Source: Kineosporiaceae bacterium
GTDB taxonomy: Bacteria; Actinomycetota; Actinomycetes; Actinomycetales; Kineosporiaceae
Direction: 5' to 3'
Assembly: GCA_016794595.1 (NCBI GenBank)
Contig: JAEUJN010000029.1
Coordinates: 1 to 64,000 of the forward strand
DNA length: 64,000 nt
Part shown: piece by piece, positions 16,772 through 25,758 of the stretch
Numbering within the stretch: position 1 is the stretch's first letter
Layout of the letters: each line of letters starts with the position of its first letter
Position numbers and translations under genes: made by a program
Notes under the pieces: generated by a model
Told to the model about the DNA's origin: nothing
What the model saw: the letters and a program-made list of their open reading frames with translations, nothing else
Database searches by the model: none

Positions 16772-17656
16772 TCAGGTGGTGCCCTCGGCCCGCAGGTGGG
16801 CCGCCATCCCGTCGGCCAGCGCCACCGCGATCCGTTGCCGCCAGCCGGGATCGATCACGTGGGCGGCGTCGCCGGCATTGCGCATGTTCGCGCACTCGAC
16901 GAACACCTTGGGCACCCGGGACAGGTTGAGCCCGCCGAGGTCGCTGCGGACGGTGAGGCCGCGTCCGCCGCCGGTATAGGTCGCGTAGGGCTCTCCGGCC
17001 GCGCGCAGGGCCGCCCGCAGGTGGGTCGACAACCGCAGGGACGGCGCGAGGATCGCCTCGTTGCCGCGGACCCGGGCCGGGGCGATGACGTGGAACCCGC
17101 GCCCTGTGGCCGGGCCGCCGTCCGCGTGCAGCGAGACCGCCAGGTCCGCCCGGGCGCGATTGCCGATCGCAGCCCGCTCGGTGATGCAGGGGCCCACGCC
17201 GTCGTCACCGCTGCGGGTGAGGATCACCGTGGCGCCGCGCCCGCGCAGGAGGTCGGCCAACCGGTTCGCCAGGTCCCAGGTGAACCGGTGCTCGGGGTAG
17301 CCGGCGTTCGTGGAGGTTCCGGTGCTGTCGCACGCCTTGCGGCCGTTGCCGATGTCGACCAGCTTGCGGGCGATCTCGGGGTGGGCCCCGTTGCCCCCGT
17401 TGTGGCCCGGATCGATCACGATCACCCGGCCTGCCAGGGGATTCCCGGCGGCCGGGGTGGGGGACCGGCTCGGATCCGGGCTCGGAGTCGGGCTCGAGAT
17501 GGAGCCGGGTGACGGGCTGCGTGACAGGCTGGGTGACAGGGGCGTGCTCGATGCCCCGGCCGAGGTGAGCACCTCACCGGTGCGCTCGGCCGGCCCCAGC
17601 ACCAGTGCGGGGATGACCGCCACGGCGGCCAGCCCGATCAGGGTGCGGCGCCTCAT
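16772..17656 (-). CDS. N-acetylmuramoyl-L-alanine amidase (Amidase_3), secreted
   Basis: A 294-residue peptidoglycan amidase that cleaves the bond between muramic acid and L-alanine. A signal segment (residues 5-22) and a Ser/Pro linker lead to the catalytic domain at about 75-290. Zinc ligands are visible: His in DPGHNGG, Glu in YPEHRFTWD and His in SLHADG; the catalytic Glu is in VFVECANMRN. It resembles the mycobacterial Rv3717 type without a cell-wall-binding module. Its ATG overlaps the stop of the threonylcarbamoyl-AMP synthase gene (ATGA), so the two are co-transcribed. Confidence 0.9.
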   Translation of the reverse strand: MRRRTLIGLAAVAVIPALVLGPAERTGEVLTSAGASSTPLSPSLSRSPSPGSISSPTPSPDPSRSPTPAAGNPLAGRVIVIDPGHNGGNGAHPEIARKLVDIGNGRKACDSTGTSTNAGYPEHRFTWDLANRLADLLRGRGATVILTRSGDDGVGPCITERAAIGNRARADLAVSLHADGGPATGRGFHVIAPARVRGNEAILAPSLRLSTHLRAALRAAGEPYATYTGGGRGLTVRSDLGGLNLSRVPKVFVECANMRNAGDAAHVIDPGWRQRIAVALADGMAAHLRAEGTT

Positions 17657-18720
17657 CGGCTGCCGGCGGCGGCTCGCCGCAGCCGGTCCCTGACCGCAGC
17701 CACGAGGGGCTCCTCACCCTCGGGGGCCACGGCGATGACCTGGTCCAGGGCGAGCACATCGGCATCACGGAGCGCGGTGTACAGCACCCGGGCGTAGTCC
17801 GCGACGTCCGGCGGCGCGGCCAGGCGCACCACGCCGTCCGGGGTCGGCAGGTGCGCCGGCGCCAGTAGCCCGGTGCGCCGTCCCGGGCGCGGCGCCGGGC
17901 CCGCGACCCGGCCGGCGGTGGCCAGCACCGCCGCCTCCATCAGCACCACCGTGGCCCGGGGTGCGTAGTGGGCGGCCAGGGTGCCGGGAGCCCGGACCCC
18001 CGGCTGCGCCCGGTCGGCCAGCGGGCGGCCGCCGATCCGTACGACCTCGGCCGGGCTGATCGCCCCCGGCCGCAGCACGGCGGGGGCCGGCCCGGTGCAG
18101 TCCAGGATCGTGGATTCCACCCCGACCCGGCTGGAGCCGCCGTCCAGGATGTAGTCACGCTCGCCGTCCAGCAGGTCGCCGAGCTCGGCCAGCACGTCGC
18201 CCGCGCGGGTGGGGCTCACCCGGCCGAACCGGTTCGCGGACGGCGCGGCCAGGCCGGCGCCCGGGCGTCCGGTGGCCTCGGCGAGAGCGTTCAGCACCGC
18301 GGTCGCCACGGGGTGGGCCGGGCAGCGCAGCCCGACGGTGTCACCGCCGCCGGTCACCAGTGCGCCGGCCCGCTGGCCCCTGGGGAGGATCACGGTCAGC
18401 GGGCCCGGCCAGAACGCCTCCATCAGGCGGCGGGCGTGATCCGGGACCTCGCGCGCCCACTGCGCCCCGTCACCGGTCACCGCGCTGGCCTCGGCCACGT
18501 GCACGATCAGCGGGTGGCCGAGGGGGCGGCCCTTGACGGCGTAGACACGCGCCACCGCATCCGGGTTCTCGGCGTCGGCCGCCAATCCGTACACGGTCTC
18601 GGTCGGCATGCCGACCACCCCGCCCCGCGCCAGGCGGGCGGCAGCCAGCGCGATATCGGTGCCGACCTCGACCGGCGTGCGCCGGGCCGTCTCGGGAACC
18701 ACGTGCACAGTCTCGCTCAC
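17653..18720 (-). CDS. L-threonylcarbamoyladenylate synthase (Sua5 type)
   Basis: A 355-residue enzyme that makes threonylcarbamoyl-AMP from threonine, bicarbonate and ATP, the first step of t6A tRNA modification. The YrdC domain (residues 15-215) shows PTETVYGLAADA, KGRPLGHPLIVHV and SANRFGRVSPT, and a C-terminal Sua5 domain brings it to the long Sua5 length. I place the start at GTG 18720; the open frame continues far upstream but only as non-coding antisense sequence. It is divergent from the secreted hydrolase gene and translationally coupled to the amidase. Confidence 0.9.
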   Translation of the reverse strand: MSETVHVVPETARRTPVEVGTDIALAAARLARGGVVGMPTETVYGLAADAENPDAVARVYAVKGRPLGHPLIVHVAEASAVTGDGAQWAREVPDHARRLMEAFWPGPLTVILPRGQRAGALVTGGGDTVGLRCPAHPVATAVLNALAEATGRPGAGLAAPSANRFGRVSPTRAGDVLAELGDLLDGERDYILDGGSSRVGVESTILDCTGPAPAVLRPGAISPAEVVRIGGRPLADRAQPGVRAPGTLAAHYAPRATVVLMEAAVLATAGRVAGPAPRPGRRTGLLAPAHLPTPDGVVRLAAPPDVADYARVLYTALRDADVLALDQVIAVAPEGEEPLVAAVRDRLRRAAAGSR

Positions 18721-18794
18721 ACCCCACGGGACCTGGCAATCTGCTGTAACCGGACGGCGACACACCGTGATTTCCTGCCGCTGACAGGGCCGGT

Positions 18795-18800
18795 TAGGGT
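18795..18800 (+). promoter_or_regulatory. -10 element, leaderless start of the Tap-like hydrolase
   Basis: TAGGGT ends 7 bases before GTG 18808, the spacing expected if transcription begins at the start codon. Confidence 0.55.
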
Positions 18801-18807
18801 CAGCACG

Positions 18808-20604
18808 GTGACGATGGACGGGCACCGTGAACCGCGGCGAGGGGCCCGACCACTGATCGTCACCGTCACCGCCGCGCTGTGGGCGGCGACCCTGGTCGCC
18901 GCCGCACCACCGGCTGCCGCCTCGGGCGTCGGGACCGCGGCCGCGACCGTCGAGGCAGCCGGGATCGCGGTCAGCTCCGCCGGGAGCACTGCCGTCCGGG
19001 GGACAGCTGCCCCGATCCCGACCCTGGTGTGGCGCGACTGCGGCAAGCCGCTGCGCTGCGCCCGGGCGCTGGTCCCGCTGGACTGGAGGAGGCCGCAGGG
19101 CCAGAAGATCTCCCTGGCGCTGGCCAAGCTTCCCGCGACCTCGCCGTCCCGCCGGATCGGCACCCTGTTCGTCAACCCCGGTGGCCCGGGCGCCTCCGGG
19201 GTGGAGCTGATGAAGGCCGACCCGACCTTCCTGCCCGCCTCGGTCCGCGCCCGGTTCGACGTGATCGGGTTCGATCCACGTTTCGTCGGCGAGAGCCGCC
19301 CGGCCGCCACCTGCCTGTACGACGAGGACTACATCACCTTCGCCTCCCAGCCGGCGTTCCCGGTCACCGACGACGAGGTGGACGACTACCTCGGCTCCCA
19401 GGCCGGCTACGCCGCCAAGTGCGCCCAGCACTCCTACCTGCGCTTCTCCTCGACCGCCTCGGTGGCCCGCGATCTCGAGCTCCTGCGGCTCGCGGTCAAG
19501 GACCGCCAGCTCACCTACGTCGGCTACTCCTACGGCAGCTACCTCGGGCAGGTGTACGCCCAGCTCTACCCCTCCAAGGTCCGTGCGATGGTGCTGGACG
19601 GCGTGCTCGACGCCCAGGAGTGGGCCACCGGGCAGGGCTCCGAGTGGCAGACCAGTCCGTTCACCGCCCGGATCGGCAGCGCCCAGGGTTCCTCGGCCGC
19701 GCTGGGGGAGTTCTTCCGGCTGTGCAGGGCCGCCGGTCGCACCCGGTGCGAACTGGCCCGTCAAGGTGACCCGGCCGCGACCTTCAGGTCGATCGCCGAC
19801 GAACTGGCGGCCGAACCGATCGACCTCGGCGGGGGCCTGCTGCTGGACTACCCGACCCTGATCAGCGCCACCGCCTCGGTGCTCTACAGCCCCGCGTACT
19901 GGCAGTCGTTCGCGGCCGAGTTGCAGGCGCTCCACCTCGAGCTCCAGGCAGAGCCCGTCCCGGCGCCGGTGCCCGCCGTCCCGCTGAGCGCCGCGGCCCG
20001 CACCACGGCCACGAGCAGCGCGAGCCGGGTGCGGGCGGCAGCGCGCCGGGTCGCCGTCCGGGCCCGGTCGGCCGACGATCGTCCCGCGCCCGCCTTCGGC
20101 ATCGGAGGGCTGGAGAAGCCGCTGCCGGATCGTCCCGAGCCCGTCCCGTCGATCGCGCCCGCGGACAACGGCCTGGCCTCCTTCGCGGCCGTGACCTGCT
20201 CGGACACCCGCAACCCGGGCAGCGGGGCCGCGTGGGCGGCGGCCGCGGCCGCCGAGGACGACGCCCACCCCTACTTCGGCCGGGCCTGGACCTGGTCGGG
20301 CGCCCTGTGTGCCACCTGGTGGGCCACTGACCCCACCACCTACCGCGGGCCGTTCGGGGCCAGGACGGCCACGCCCCTGATGGTGATCGGCACCACCTTC
20401 GACCCCGCGACGGCCTACAGCGGTGCGGTCGCCACCGCCCGGCGGTTCCCCGGTGCGCGCCTGCTGACGGTGCAGGGCTACGGGCACACCAGCTCGGCGA
20501 TGCCGAGCCGGTGCGTCCAGCGATCCGTGTCCTACTACCTGCTGACCCGCAAGCCGCCCCCGGCGGGTGCCCACTGCCGGCAGGACAGCGCGCCGTTCCG
20601 CTGA
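18808..20604 (+). CDS. Secreted Tap-like alpha/beta hydrolase (tripeptidyl-aminopeptidase-like)
   Basis: A 598-residue exported hydrolase. A signal sequence spans residues 10-35. The alpha/beta fold shows the oxyanion loop NPGGPGASG, the nucleophile elbow GYSYGSYLG, the acid in GTTFDPATAY and the base in GYGHTSS, followed by the TAP_C domain. Homologues cleave N-terminal peptides (Streptomyces Tap/Slp) or esters (mycobacterial Rv2223c/Rv2224c type). An Ala/Arg/Pro-rich insertion of about 75 residues sits between the fold and the C-terminal part (nt 19950-20165) and looks disordered. The start is GTG 18808, 7 bases after TAGGGT; ATG 18814 is an alternative. Peptidase versus esterase activity cannot be decided. 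Confidence 0.86.
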   Translation: MTMDGHREPRRGARPLIVTVTAALWAATLVAAAPPAAASGVGTAAATVEAAGIAVSSAGSTAVRGTAAPIPTLVWRDCGKPLRCARALVPLDWRRPQGQKISLALAKLPATSPSRRIGTLFVNPGGPGASGVELMKADPTFLPASVRARFDVIGFDPRFVGESRPAATCLYDEDYITFASQPAFPVTDDEVDDYLGSQAGYAAKCAQHSYLRFSSTASVARDLELLRLAVKDRQLTYVGYSYGSYLGQVYAQLYPSKVRAMVLDGVLDAQEWATGQGSEWQTSPFTARIGSAQGSSAALGEFFRLCRAAGRTRCELARQGDPAATFRSIADELAAEPIDLGGGLLLDYPTLISATASVLYSPAYWQSFAAELQALHLELQAEPVPAPVPAVPLSAAARTTATSSASRVRAAARRVAVRARSADDRPAPAFGIGGLEKPLPDRPEPVPSIAPADNGLASFAAVTCSDTRNPGSGAAWAAAAAAEDDAHPYFGRAWTWSGALCATWWATDPTTYRGPFGARTATPLMVIGTTFDPATAYSGAVATARRFPGARLLTVQGYGHTSSAMPSRCVQRSVSYYLLTRKPPPAGAHCRQDSAPFR

Positions 20605-20613
20605 GGCCGAGGC

Positions 20614-21480
20614 ATGGCAGGCTTGTCCCCGATGCCCCGACGATCCTCTCCCACGACCGCGGCCTCGTCCCCCGATTCCTCCCCGGACCGATCCGCTCGC
20701 ACGGTCCTGCTCGGCCTGAGCATGCCCCAGGTCACCGGAGCCGCCCTCGCCTCCGTCACCGCGGCCCTGGCGGCCTCTCGCCTGGGCGTCACCGGCACCG
20801 TGCTCGGGGCGGCATTCGGGTCGGTGGTCTCGACCGTGGCCGGGGCCGTGTACTCCCACTCCCTCGATCGGGCCCAGACCCGAGTGACCACCACCACCCG
20901 GCGGCTGGTGCGTTCGGCTCCCGACCGCGACCCGGCCGACCCGGCCGCGCTGCCCGCCGAGCTGGACGACGACGCCCGCGTGGTGGCCGAGCAGGTGGTC
21001 GCCGAGGAGGTCGTCACCGAGGACGTGATCGACCTCCCCGGCCGTACCGAGGGCAAGGGCACCGATCGATCGGCAGGTGGTGTCCCGGCCCCTCGCCGCC
21101 GTCCCCGGTGGCTGATCCCGGCGGCGGCGGTGGTGGTGTTCGCGGTGGCGATGGGCACGATCAGCCTGGTCGAGGCGATCCTGGGGCACCCGGTCTCCGG
21201 GGCGGGCAGCACCGGGCAGGGCGGGACCACGGTGACCCGGGTGCTCACCGGCGACGTTCAGGCGGAACCGGAGCCCTCGCCGACCCCCTCGGTGGAGCCG
21301 ACATCGTCCGGGGCGCCGCAGGACGGTTCGGCCTCGCCGTCCCCGGTGGACGGGGAGTCCTCCTTGTCGCCGTCCGCGGACCCCGGGGACTCCAGTGGGG
21401 AGCCCGCGCCGTCGATCACCTCCGGGCCGGATCCCTCGACCGAGGCCTCCGTCGAGCCGGGGACGCCCGCTGCCTCCTGA
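20614..21480 (+). CDS. Two-segment membrane protein with acidic Ser/Pro-rich tail, function unknown
   Basis: A 288-residue protein I do not recognise. Residues 30-70 form a Gly/Ala-rich hydrophobic stretch with Gly-zipper character, followed by a charged middle segment with an ARVVAEQVVAEEVV helix, a second membrane helix (about 167-190, WLIPAAAVVVFAVAMGTISL), and a 90-residue Ser/Pro/Glu/Asp tail. ATG 20614 lies 9 bases after the hydrolase stop; ATG 20632 is also possible. No motif indicates an enzyme. It may be an envelope-anchored structural protein. Confidence 0.65.
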   Translation: MAGLSPMPRRSSPTTAASSPDSSPDRSARTVLLGLSMPQVTGAALASVTAALAASRLGVTGTVLGAAFGSVVSTVAGAVYSHSLDRAQTRVTTTTRRLVRSAPDRDPADPAALPAELDDDARVVAEQVVAEEVVTEDVIDLPGRTEGKGTDRSAGGVPAPRRRPRWLIPAAAVVVFAVAMGTISLVEAILGHPVSGAGSTGQGGTTVTRVLTGDVQAEPEPSPTPSVEPTSSGAPQDGSASPSPVDGESSLSPSADPGDSSGEPAPSITSGPDPSTEASVEPGTPAAS

Positions 21481-21621
21481 CATGTCACGCTGATCCGGCA
21501 CTTCTCACCCCGCCTCACCCGTTGCACCGCAGTACCGAGCCGAACGTCCGATCCCACCCCTGAGCGCTGCCTGAGGCCTCGATCGATCGGGCCGCCCACC
21601 GCAGCCGAGCTGGAGCCGATC

Positions 21622-24600
21622 GTGAGTGAAGTCCGCAGTGGGCGCCGCCCGCGCTGGGTGCCCCGTGGCCTGACGGTGCCCCGCCGCCTGCGCGTGCCGG
21701 CCGTGGTGATCGCCGTGGTGGCCGCGGTCGCCGCGGGGATGGCGGCTCGGCCCGAGCCCGTCGTGCGCACCGAGGACCTGCGCCTGCCCGGCGTTCCCGA
21801 GGCGGGGCGACCGGTCGAGCTCGACACCCGGATCTACCGGCCGCCGACCGGTTCGGGGCCCTGGCCCGCGGTGATGCTCGCCCACGGGTACGGCTCGACC
21901 CGGGAGTCGATGGACGGCGAGGCCCGCCAGCTGGCTCGCGCGGGCTACCTCGTGCTGGCCTGGACGGCGCGTGGCTTCGGGCGCAGCGGCGGGCTGGTGC
22001 ACCTGGACGCTCCCGACTACGAGGTGGCCGACGCCCGGCTGGTGCTGGACGCTCTGGCAGCGCGCGCGGACGTGCAGCGTGAGGGGTCCGGTGAGGACCC
22101 GGTCGTCGGCGTCTCGGGAGGCTCGTACGGCGGTGCGCTCAGCCTGCTGCTGGCAGGCACCGACCCGCGGATCGACGCGGTCGGGGCGCAGATCACCTGG
22201 AACGACCTGCGGCGAGCCCTGTTCCCTCAGTCCGTGCTCCCCGCCGGGCCGCTACCGGTCGGCAGCCAGGTGGCCGGCGGCACCGCCGGGGGAGTGGCCA
22301 CTGCAGCCGCCCCGCCCGCGCCGGCGTCCGACGTCGCGACCTCGGGGGTGTTCAAGAAGGCCTGGGCGGGAGTGTTCTTCGGGCCCGGGCGGGGGGACGC
22401 CTCGGCGAGCCTGGCGGCAGCACTCGGCGGTGAGCCGTCCCGAGCCGCGTCGGCCGCGCCGTCCGGCAGTGCTGCCCTGTGCGGCCGGCTGGCGCCCGAC
22501 CTGTGTCAGGGCTACCTCGAGGTGGCCCGCACCGGGCGCCCGACCCAGCAGATCCTGGACCTGCTGGCCGCCTCCAGCCCGGCCCGGGTGCTGGACGCGA
22601 TCACCGCCCCCACGCTGATCGTCCAGGGCAGCGTCGACTCGCTGTTCCCGCTGGGCGAGGGCGATGCCAACGCTGCCGGGATCGCGGCCAACGGCACCCC
22701 GGTCAAGGTGGTCTGGACCGCCGGGGGACACGACGGTGGGGTGGACGAGTCCGAGCGGCTGCGAGCGATCACCCTGGCCTGGTTCGACCGCCACCTGCGC
22801 GGGATCGCCGGCCCGGACGGCGCCGACACCCGGTTCGAGGCCACCGTTCCGGCGGCGGCGATCTCCTCCCAGGACAGCGGGCTGGAACCCATGGTGCGTG
22901 CGGCTCCGGGCGCCCCGGGCGTCAACCCCGACGCCGAACCCGTGGCCTGGCAGCGCCTGCGCCTGACCGGGCGTGAGCAGACGATCGTCTCGCCGGCCGG
23001 TGGCTGGCCGGCCGCGGTCACCTCGCTGCCGGGGGTCGGCGGGGGCACCTCGCTGTCCGCGGTGGCCGGGTCGCTGGCCACCCTGCCCGGGCAGTCCGCG
23101 ACCTTCGACTCGGCCCCGTTGACCGACACCGTGCGCCTGGTGGGGGCGGGTCGGGTGGAGTTGCGGGTCTGGTCCAGCACCCGTGACGCCACGCTGTTCG
23201 TCTCCGTGCAGGACGTCTCGCCCTACGGCACCGTGCGCATCCCGGGCCGGTTGGTGGCACCGGTGAGGATCACCGACATCGGCCCCGGGGGCGCCCGGGT
23301 GACGGTGCAGTTGCCCGCGGCGCTGCGCGACCTCCAGGCCGGGCACCGGCTGCGGGTGGCGGTCTCGGCCACGGATCAGGCCTTCGCACTGCCGGCCGAC
23401 GGGCGCACCTACCGGGTCGCGCTGACCGAGGCGGCGCCCGAGCCACCCGGTCAGAACGGGGCCGGTCAGAACGGGGCCGGTCAGAACGGTGGAGGTGGCG
23501 CCGAGGGAGCGGCCGGCGCAGCACGGCCGCCGCTGACCGCCGGGGAGGTCGCCGTCCCGACCGTGGCCATGACCGTGTTGGACGCCGCCGGGCTGACCCG
23601 GTTGCTGCCGTGGGCGTTCGGGCTGGCCGGGGCGACGGTGCTGGTGATCGGGATCGGGCTCTGGCGCCGCCGGCGGGTGGCGCTCGCAGCGCCGTCCGCC
23701 GAGCTGACCGACGTCCCGCTGGCCATCGTGGGGTTGGCCAAGACCTACGCCAACGGGTACCGCGCGGTACGGGACGTCTCGTTCCGGGTCGAGCGCGGCA
23801 TGGTGCTCGGGTTGCTCGGACCCAACGGTGCCGGCAAGACCACGGTCCTGCGGATGGCCATGGGCCTGATCCACCCGACGGCGGGGCAGATCCGGGTGTT
23901 CGGTCACCAGGTACGCCCCGGTTCGCCGGTGCTGTCGCGGCTGGGCGCGTTCGTCGAGGGGCCGGGCTTCCTGCCGCACGTCTCCGGATGGGAGAACCTC
24001 CGTCTCTACTGGGCGGCCACCGGGCGCCCGCTGGATCAGGCCTACCTCGACGAGGCGCTCGAGGTCGCCGGGCTCGGGCAGGACGTGCACCGGACGGTGC
24101 GTACCTACAGCCAGGGCATGCGTCAGCGGCTGGCCATCGCTCAGGCCATGCTCGGCCTGCCCGACCTGCTGGTGCTGGACGAACCGACCAACGGCCTGGA
24201 CCCTCCGCAGATCCGTGAGATGCGTGAGGTGCTGATGCGCTACGCCGCCACGGGGCGCACCGTGCTGGTCTCCAGCCACCTGCTCTCGGAGGTCGAGCAG
24301 ACCTGCAGCCATGTGGTGGTCATGCACCACGGGGAGGTCGTGGCCTCGGGAGTGGTCGCCGACCTGGTCGGCTCGGCCACCGCGCTGGTGGTCGACATCG
24401 GCGGCAGCGAGGGGGGCCAGGCAGGTCGCGAGCGGGTCATCGCGCGCGCGGGCGACGTCGCCGCGTCCGTTCCGGGGGCCCGGGAGGTGACCACCACGGC
24501 GTCCGGGCTGACCCTCGAACTGATCGGGACGCCGCGTGCGGTCCTGGTGCGCGCGCTGGTCGAGGCCGGGCTCGAGGTGGAACGGGTGGCGCCGCGCCGC

Positions 24601-24654
24601 GGCCTGGAAGAGGCCTTCCTGGCCCTGATCGGAGAGGAGGCCGCAGATGCCTGA
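21622..24654 (+). CDS. X-Pro dipeptidyl-peptidase/CocE-like hydrolase fused to an ABC ATPase
   Basis: A 1010-residue fusion. A membrane anchor (residues 20-42) precedes an S15/CocE-type alpha/beta hydrolase with nucleophile GVSGGSYGG, acid in QGSVDSLFPL and base in GGHDGG, then a beta-sandwich PepX_C-like region to about residue 610. A Gln-Asn-Gly repeat and a membrane helix (about 655-680) lead to a cytoplasmic ABC-2-type ATPase at about 695-1005, with Walker A GPNGAGKTT, signature YSQGMRQR, Walker B LLVLDEPTNGLD and switch His in SSHLLSE. So the hydrolase should lie outside and the ATPase inside. It overlaps by 8 bases a permease gene, with which it should form the transporter. The substrate is unknown. 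Confidence 0.88.
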   Translation: MSEVRSGRRPRWVPRGLTVPRRLRVPAVVIAVVAAVAAGMAARPEPVVRTEDLRLPGVPEAGRPVELDTRIYRPPTGSGPWPAVMLAHGYGSTRESMDGEARQLARAGYLVLAWTARGFGRSGGLVHLDAPDYEVADARLVLDALAARADVQREGSGEDPVVGVSGGSYGGALSLLLAGTDPRIDAVGAQITWNDLRRALFPQSVLPAGPLPVGSQVAGGTAGGVATAAAPPAPASDVATSGVFKKAWAGVFFGPGRGDASASLAAALGGEPSRAASAAPSGSAALCGRLAPDLCQGYLEVARTGRPTQQILDLLAASSPARVLDAITAPTLIVQGSVDSLFPLGEGDANAAGIAANGTPVKVVWTAGGHDGGVDESERLRAITLAWFDRHLRGIAGPDGADTRFEATVPAAAISSQDSGLEPMVRAAPGAPGVNPDAEPVAWQRLRLTGREQTIVSPAGGWPAAVTSLPGVGGGTSLSAVAGSLATLPGQSATFDSAPLTDTVRLVGAGRVELRVWSSTRDATLFVSVQDVSPYGTVRIPGRLVAPVRITDIGPGGARVTVQLPAALRDLQAGHRLRVAVSATDQAFALPADGRTYRVALTEAAPEPPGQNGAGQNGAGQNGGGGAEGAAGAARPPLTAGEVAVPTVAMTVLDAAGLTRLLPWAFGLAGATVLVIGIGLWRRRRVALAAPSAELTDVPLAIVGLAKTYANGYRAVRDVSFRVERGMVLGLLGPNGAGKTTVLRMAMGLIHPTAGQIRVFGHQVRPGSPVLSRLGAFVEGPGFLPHVSGWENLRLYWAATGRPLDQAYLDEALEVAGLGQDVHRTVRTYSQGMRQRLAIAQAMLGLPDLLVLDEPTNGLDPPQIREMREVLMRYAATGRTVLVSSHLLSEVEQTCSHVVVMHHGEVVASGVVADLVGSATALVVDIGGSEGGQAGRERVIARAGDVAASVPGAREVTTTASGLTLELIGTPRAVLVRALVEAGLEVERVAPRRGLEEAFLALIGEEAADA
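23449..23493 (+). repeat. 15-bp in-frame tandem repeat
   Basis: Three copies of GGTCAGAACGGGGCC (last one imperfect) encode Gly-Gln-Asn-Gly-Ala in the linker between the hydrolase and membrane parts of the fusion protein. Copy number may vary without shifting the frame. Confidence 0.7.
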
Positions 24655-25621
24655 GCGCGGACACCACCACGGACTGGACGCTCTGGTCGCGGCGGCGGCC
24701 ACCGCCGGCGCCGCGAGGGGTACCGCCGCGGACGGCACGGCGGACGGCTCCGTCAGCGCCACCGCGGGTGCCCCGGGCCCGGACGGCGCTGCGGCCGGTT
24801 ACCGGGGGGGTGCCACCCTGCCGTGGTCGGTCGAGATCCGCCGCCAGCTGCGTCGCCGGCGCACGCAGATCACCCTGGCCCTGCTGGTGCTGCTGCCGTT
24901 CGTGCTGGTGGCGGCCTTCGAGCTGGGGGACGACTCGCCCGGCGGCGGGGCACCGGGGCTGGTTCAGGTGGCGACCCAGGGCGCGGCGAATTTCACCCTG
25001 TTCATCCTGTTCGCAGCCACCGGGTTCCTGCTGGTCGTGGTGTTCGCGCTGTTCGCAGGTGACACGGTGGCCAGCGAGGCGAGCTGGTCGAGCCTGCGCT
25101 ACCTGCTGGCCTCGCCGGTGCCTCGCGGGGTCCTGTTGCGTCGCAAACTGGTTGTCGCACTTGGCTTCTCGGCCTTCTCGATGGTGCTGCTACCGGTGAC
25201 TGCATTCCTGGCCGGGGGGCTGTTCTTCGGCTGGGCGCCGATTCGCACCCCGTTGGGGACCTCCCTGGGCGGCTGGGATGCCTTCGGCCGGGTGGCCCTG
25301 GCCGTGGTCTACATCGGCCTGACCCTGGTGCTCGTCTCGGCCCTGGCCTTCCTGCTGGGGGTGTGGACCGATGCCCCGTTGGGTGCCGTGGGCGGGGCGG
25401 TGATGCTGGTGATCGTGGCGAACATCCTGGACGCCGTCCCGGCGCTCGATCCCTGGCGGGTGGCCCTGCCGACGCACTACTCCTACGCCTGGCTCGACCT
25501 GCTGGCACCCGAGATCGCCTGGGACGCCATGGCGCGCGGGGTGTTGTGGTCGTTGAGCTACACCCTGGTGCTGCTGACCGCGGCCTGGTGGCACTTCACC
25601 CGCAAGGACATCACCAGCTAG
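24647..25621 (+). CDS. ABC-2-type transporter permease
   Basis: A 324-residue membrane protein with a poorly conserved Ala/Gly-rich N-terminus of about 60 residues and six predicted helices from residue 75 onwards. SLRYLLASPVPRGVLLRRKL after the second helix is a typical ABC-2 coupling region. It starts 8 bases before the end of the hydrolase-ABC fusion, so the two form one two-gene transporter unit. It presumably carries out export or repositioning of a substrate that the external hydrolase processes; this is inference. Confidence 0.82.
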   Translation: MPERGHHHGLDALVAAAATAGAARGTAADGTADGSVSATAGAPGPDGAAAGYRGGATLPWSVEIRRQLRRRRTQITLALLVLLPFVLVAAFELGDDSPGGGAPGLVQVATQGAANFTLFILFAATGFLLVVVFALFAGDTVASEASWSSLRYLLASPVPRGVLLRRKLVVALGFSAFSMVLLPVTAFLAGGLFFGWAPIRTPLGTSLGGWDAFGRVALAVVYIGLTLVLVSALAFLLGVWTDAPLGAVGGAVMLVIVANILDAVPALDPWRVALPTHYSYAWLDLLAPEIAWDAMARGVLWSLSYTLVLLTAAWWHFTRKDITS

Positions 25622-25677
25622 GTCACCAGCTGGGTCGGCGCTGCTCCTCGGGCCGGCCCTGGGTGCTGTCACCTCGC

Positions 25678-25734
25678 CGAGTGGGCAGATTCGCACCGTT
25701 TCGGGCGTCGAAACCGTGCGAATCTGCCCACTCG
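25678..25734. repeat. Palindromic element, copy 1
   Basis: Arms 25678-25703 and 25709-25734 are 26 bases long with a single mismatch, around a 5-base loop. The arm begins CGAGTGGGCAGATTCGCAC. The same arm recurs at 26761-26817, so this is a dispersed repeat rather than a private terminator. It lies after the permease stop and before the DUF559 gene end, and may also terminate both. Confidence 0.85.
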
Positions 25735-25758
25735 CCGCTGCGTGTTGCCGGCAGGCCG

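Noticed and set aside
18721-21501. Upstream extension of the threonylcarbamoyl-AMP synthase frame
   Set aside because: The open frame continues because stop codons are rare, but the extension is antisense to the hydrolase and membrane-protein genes and has no family similarity; GTG 18720 fits the known length.
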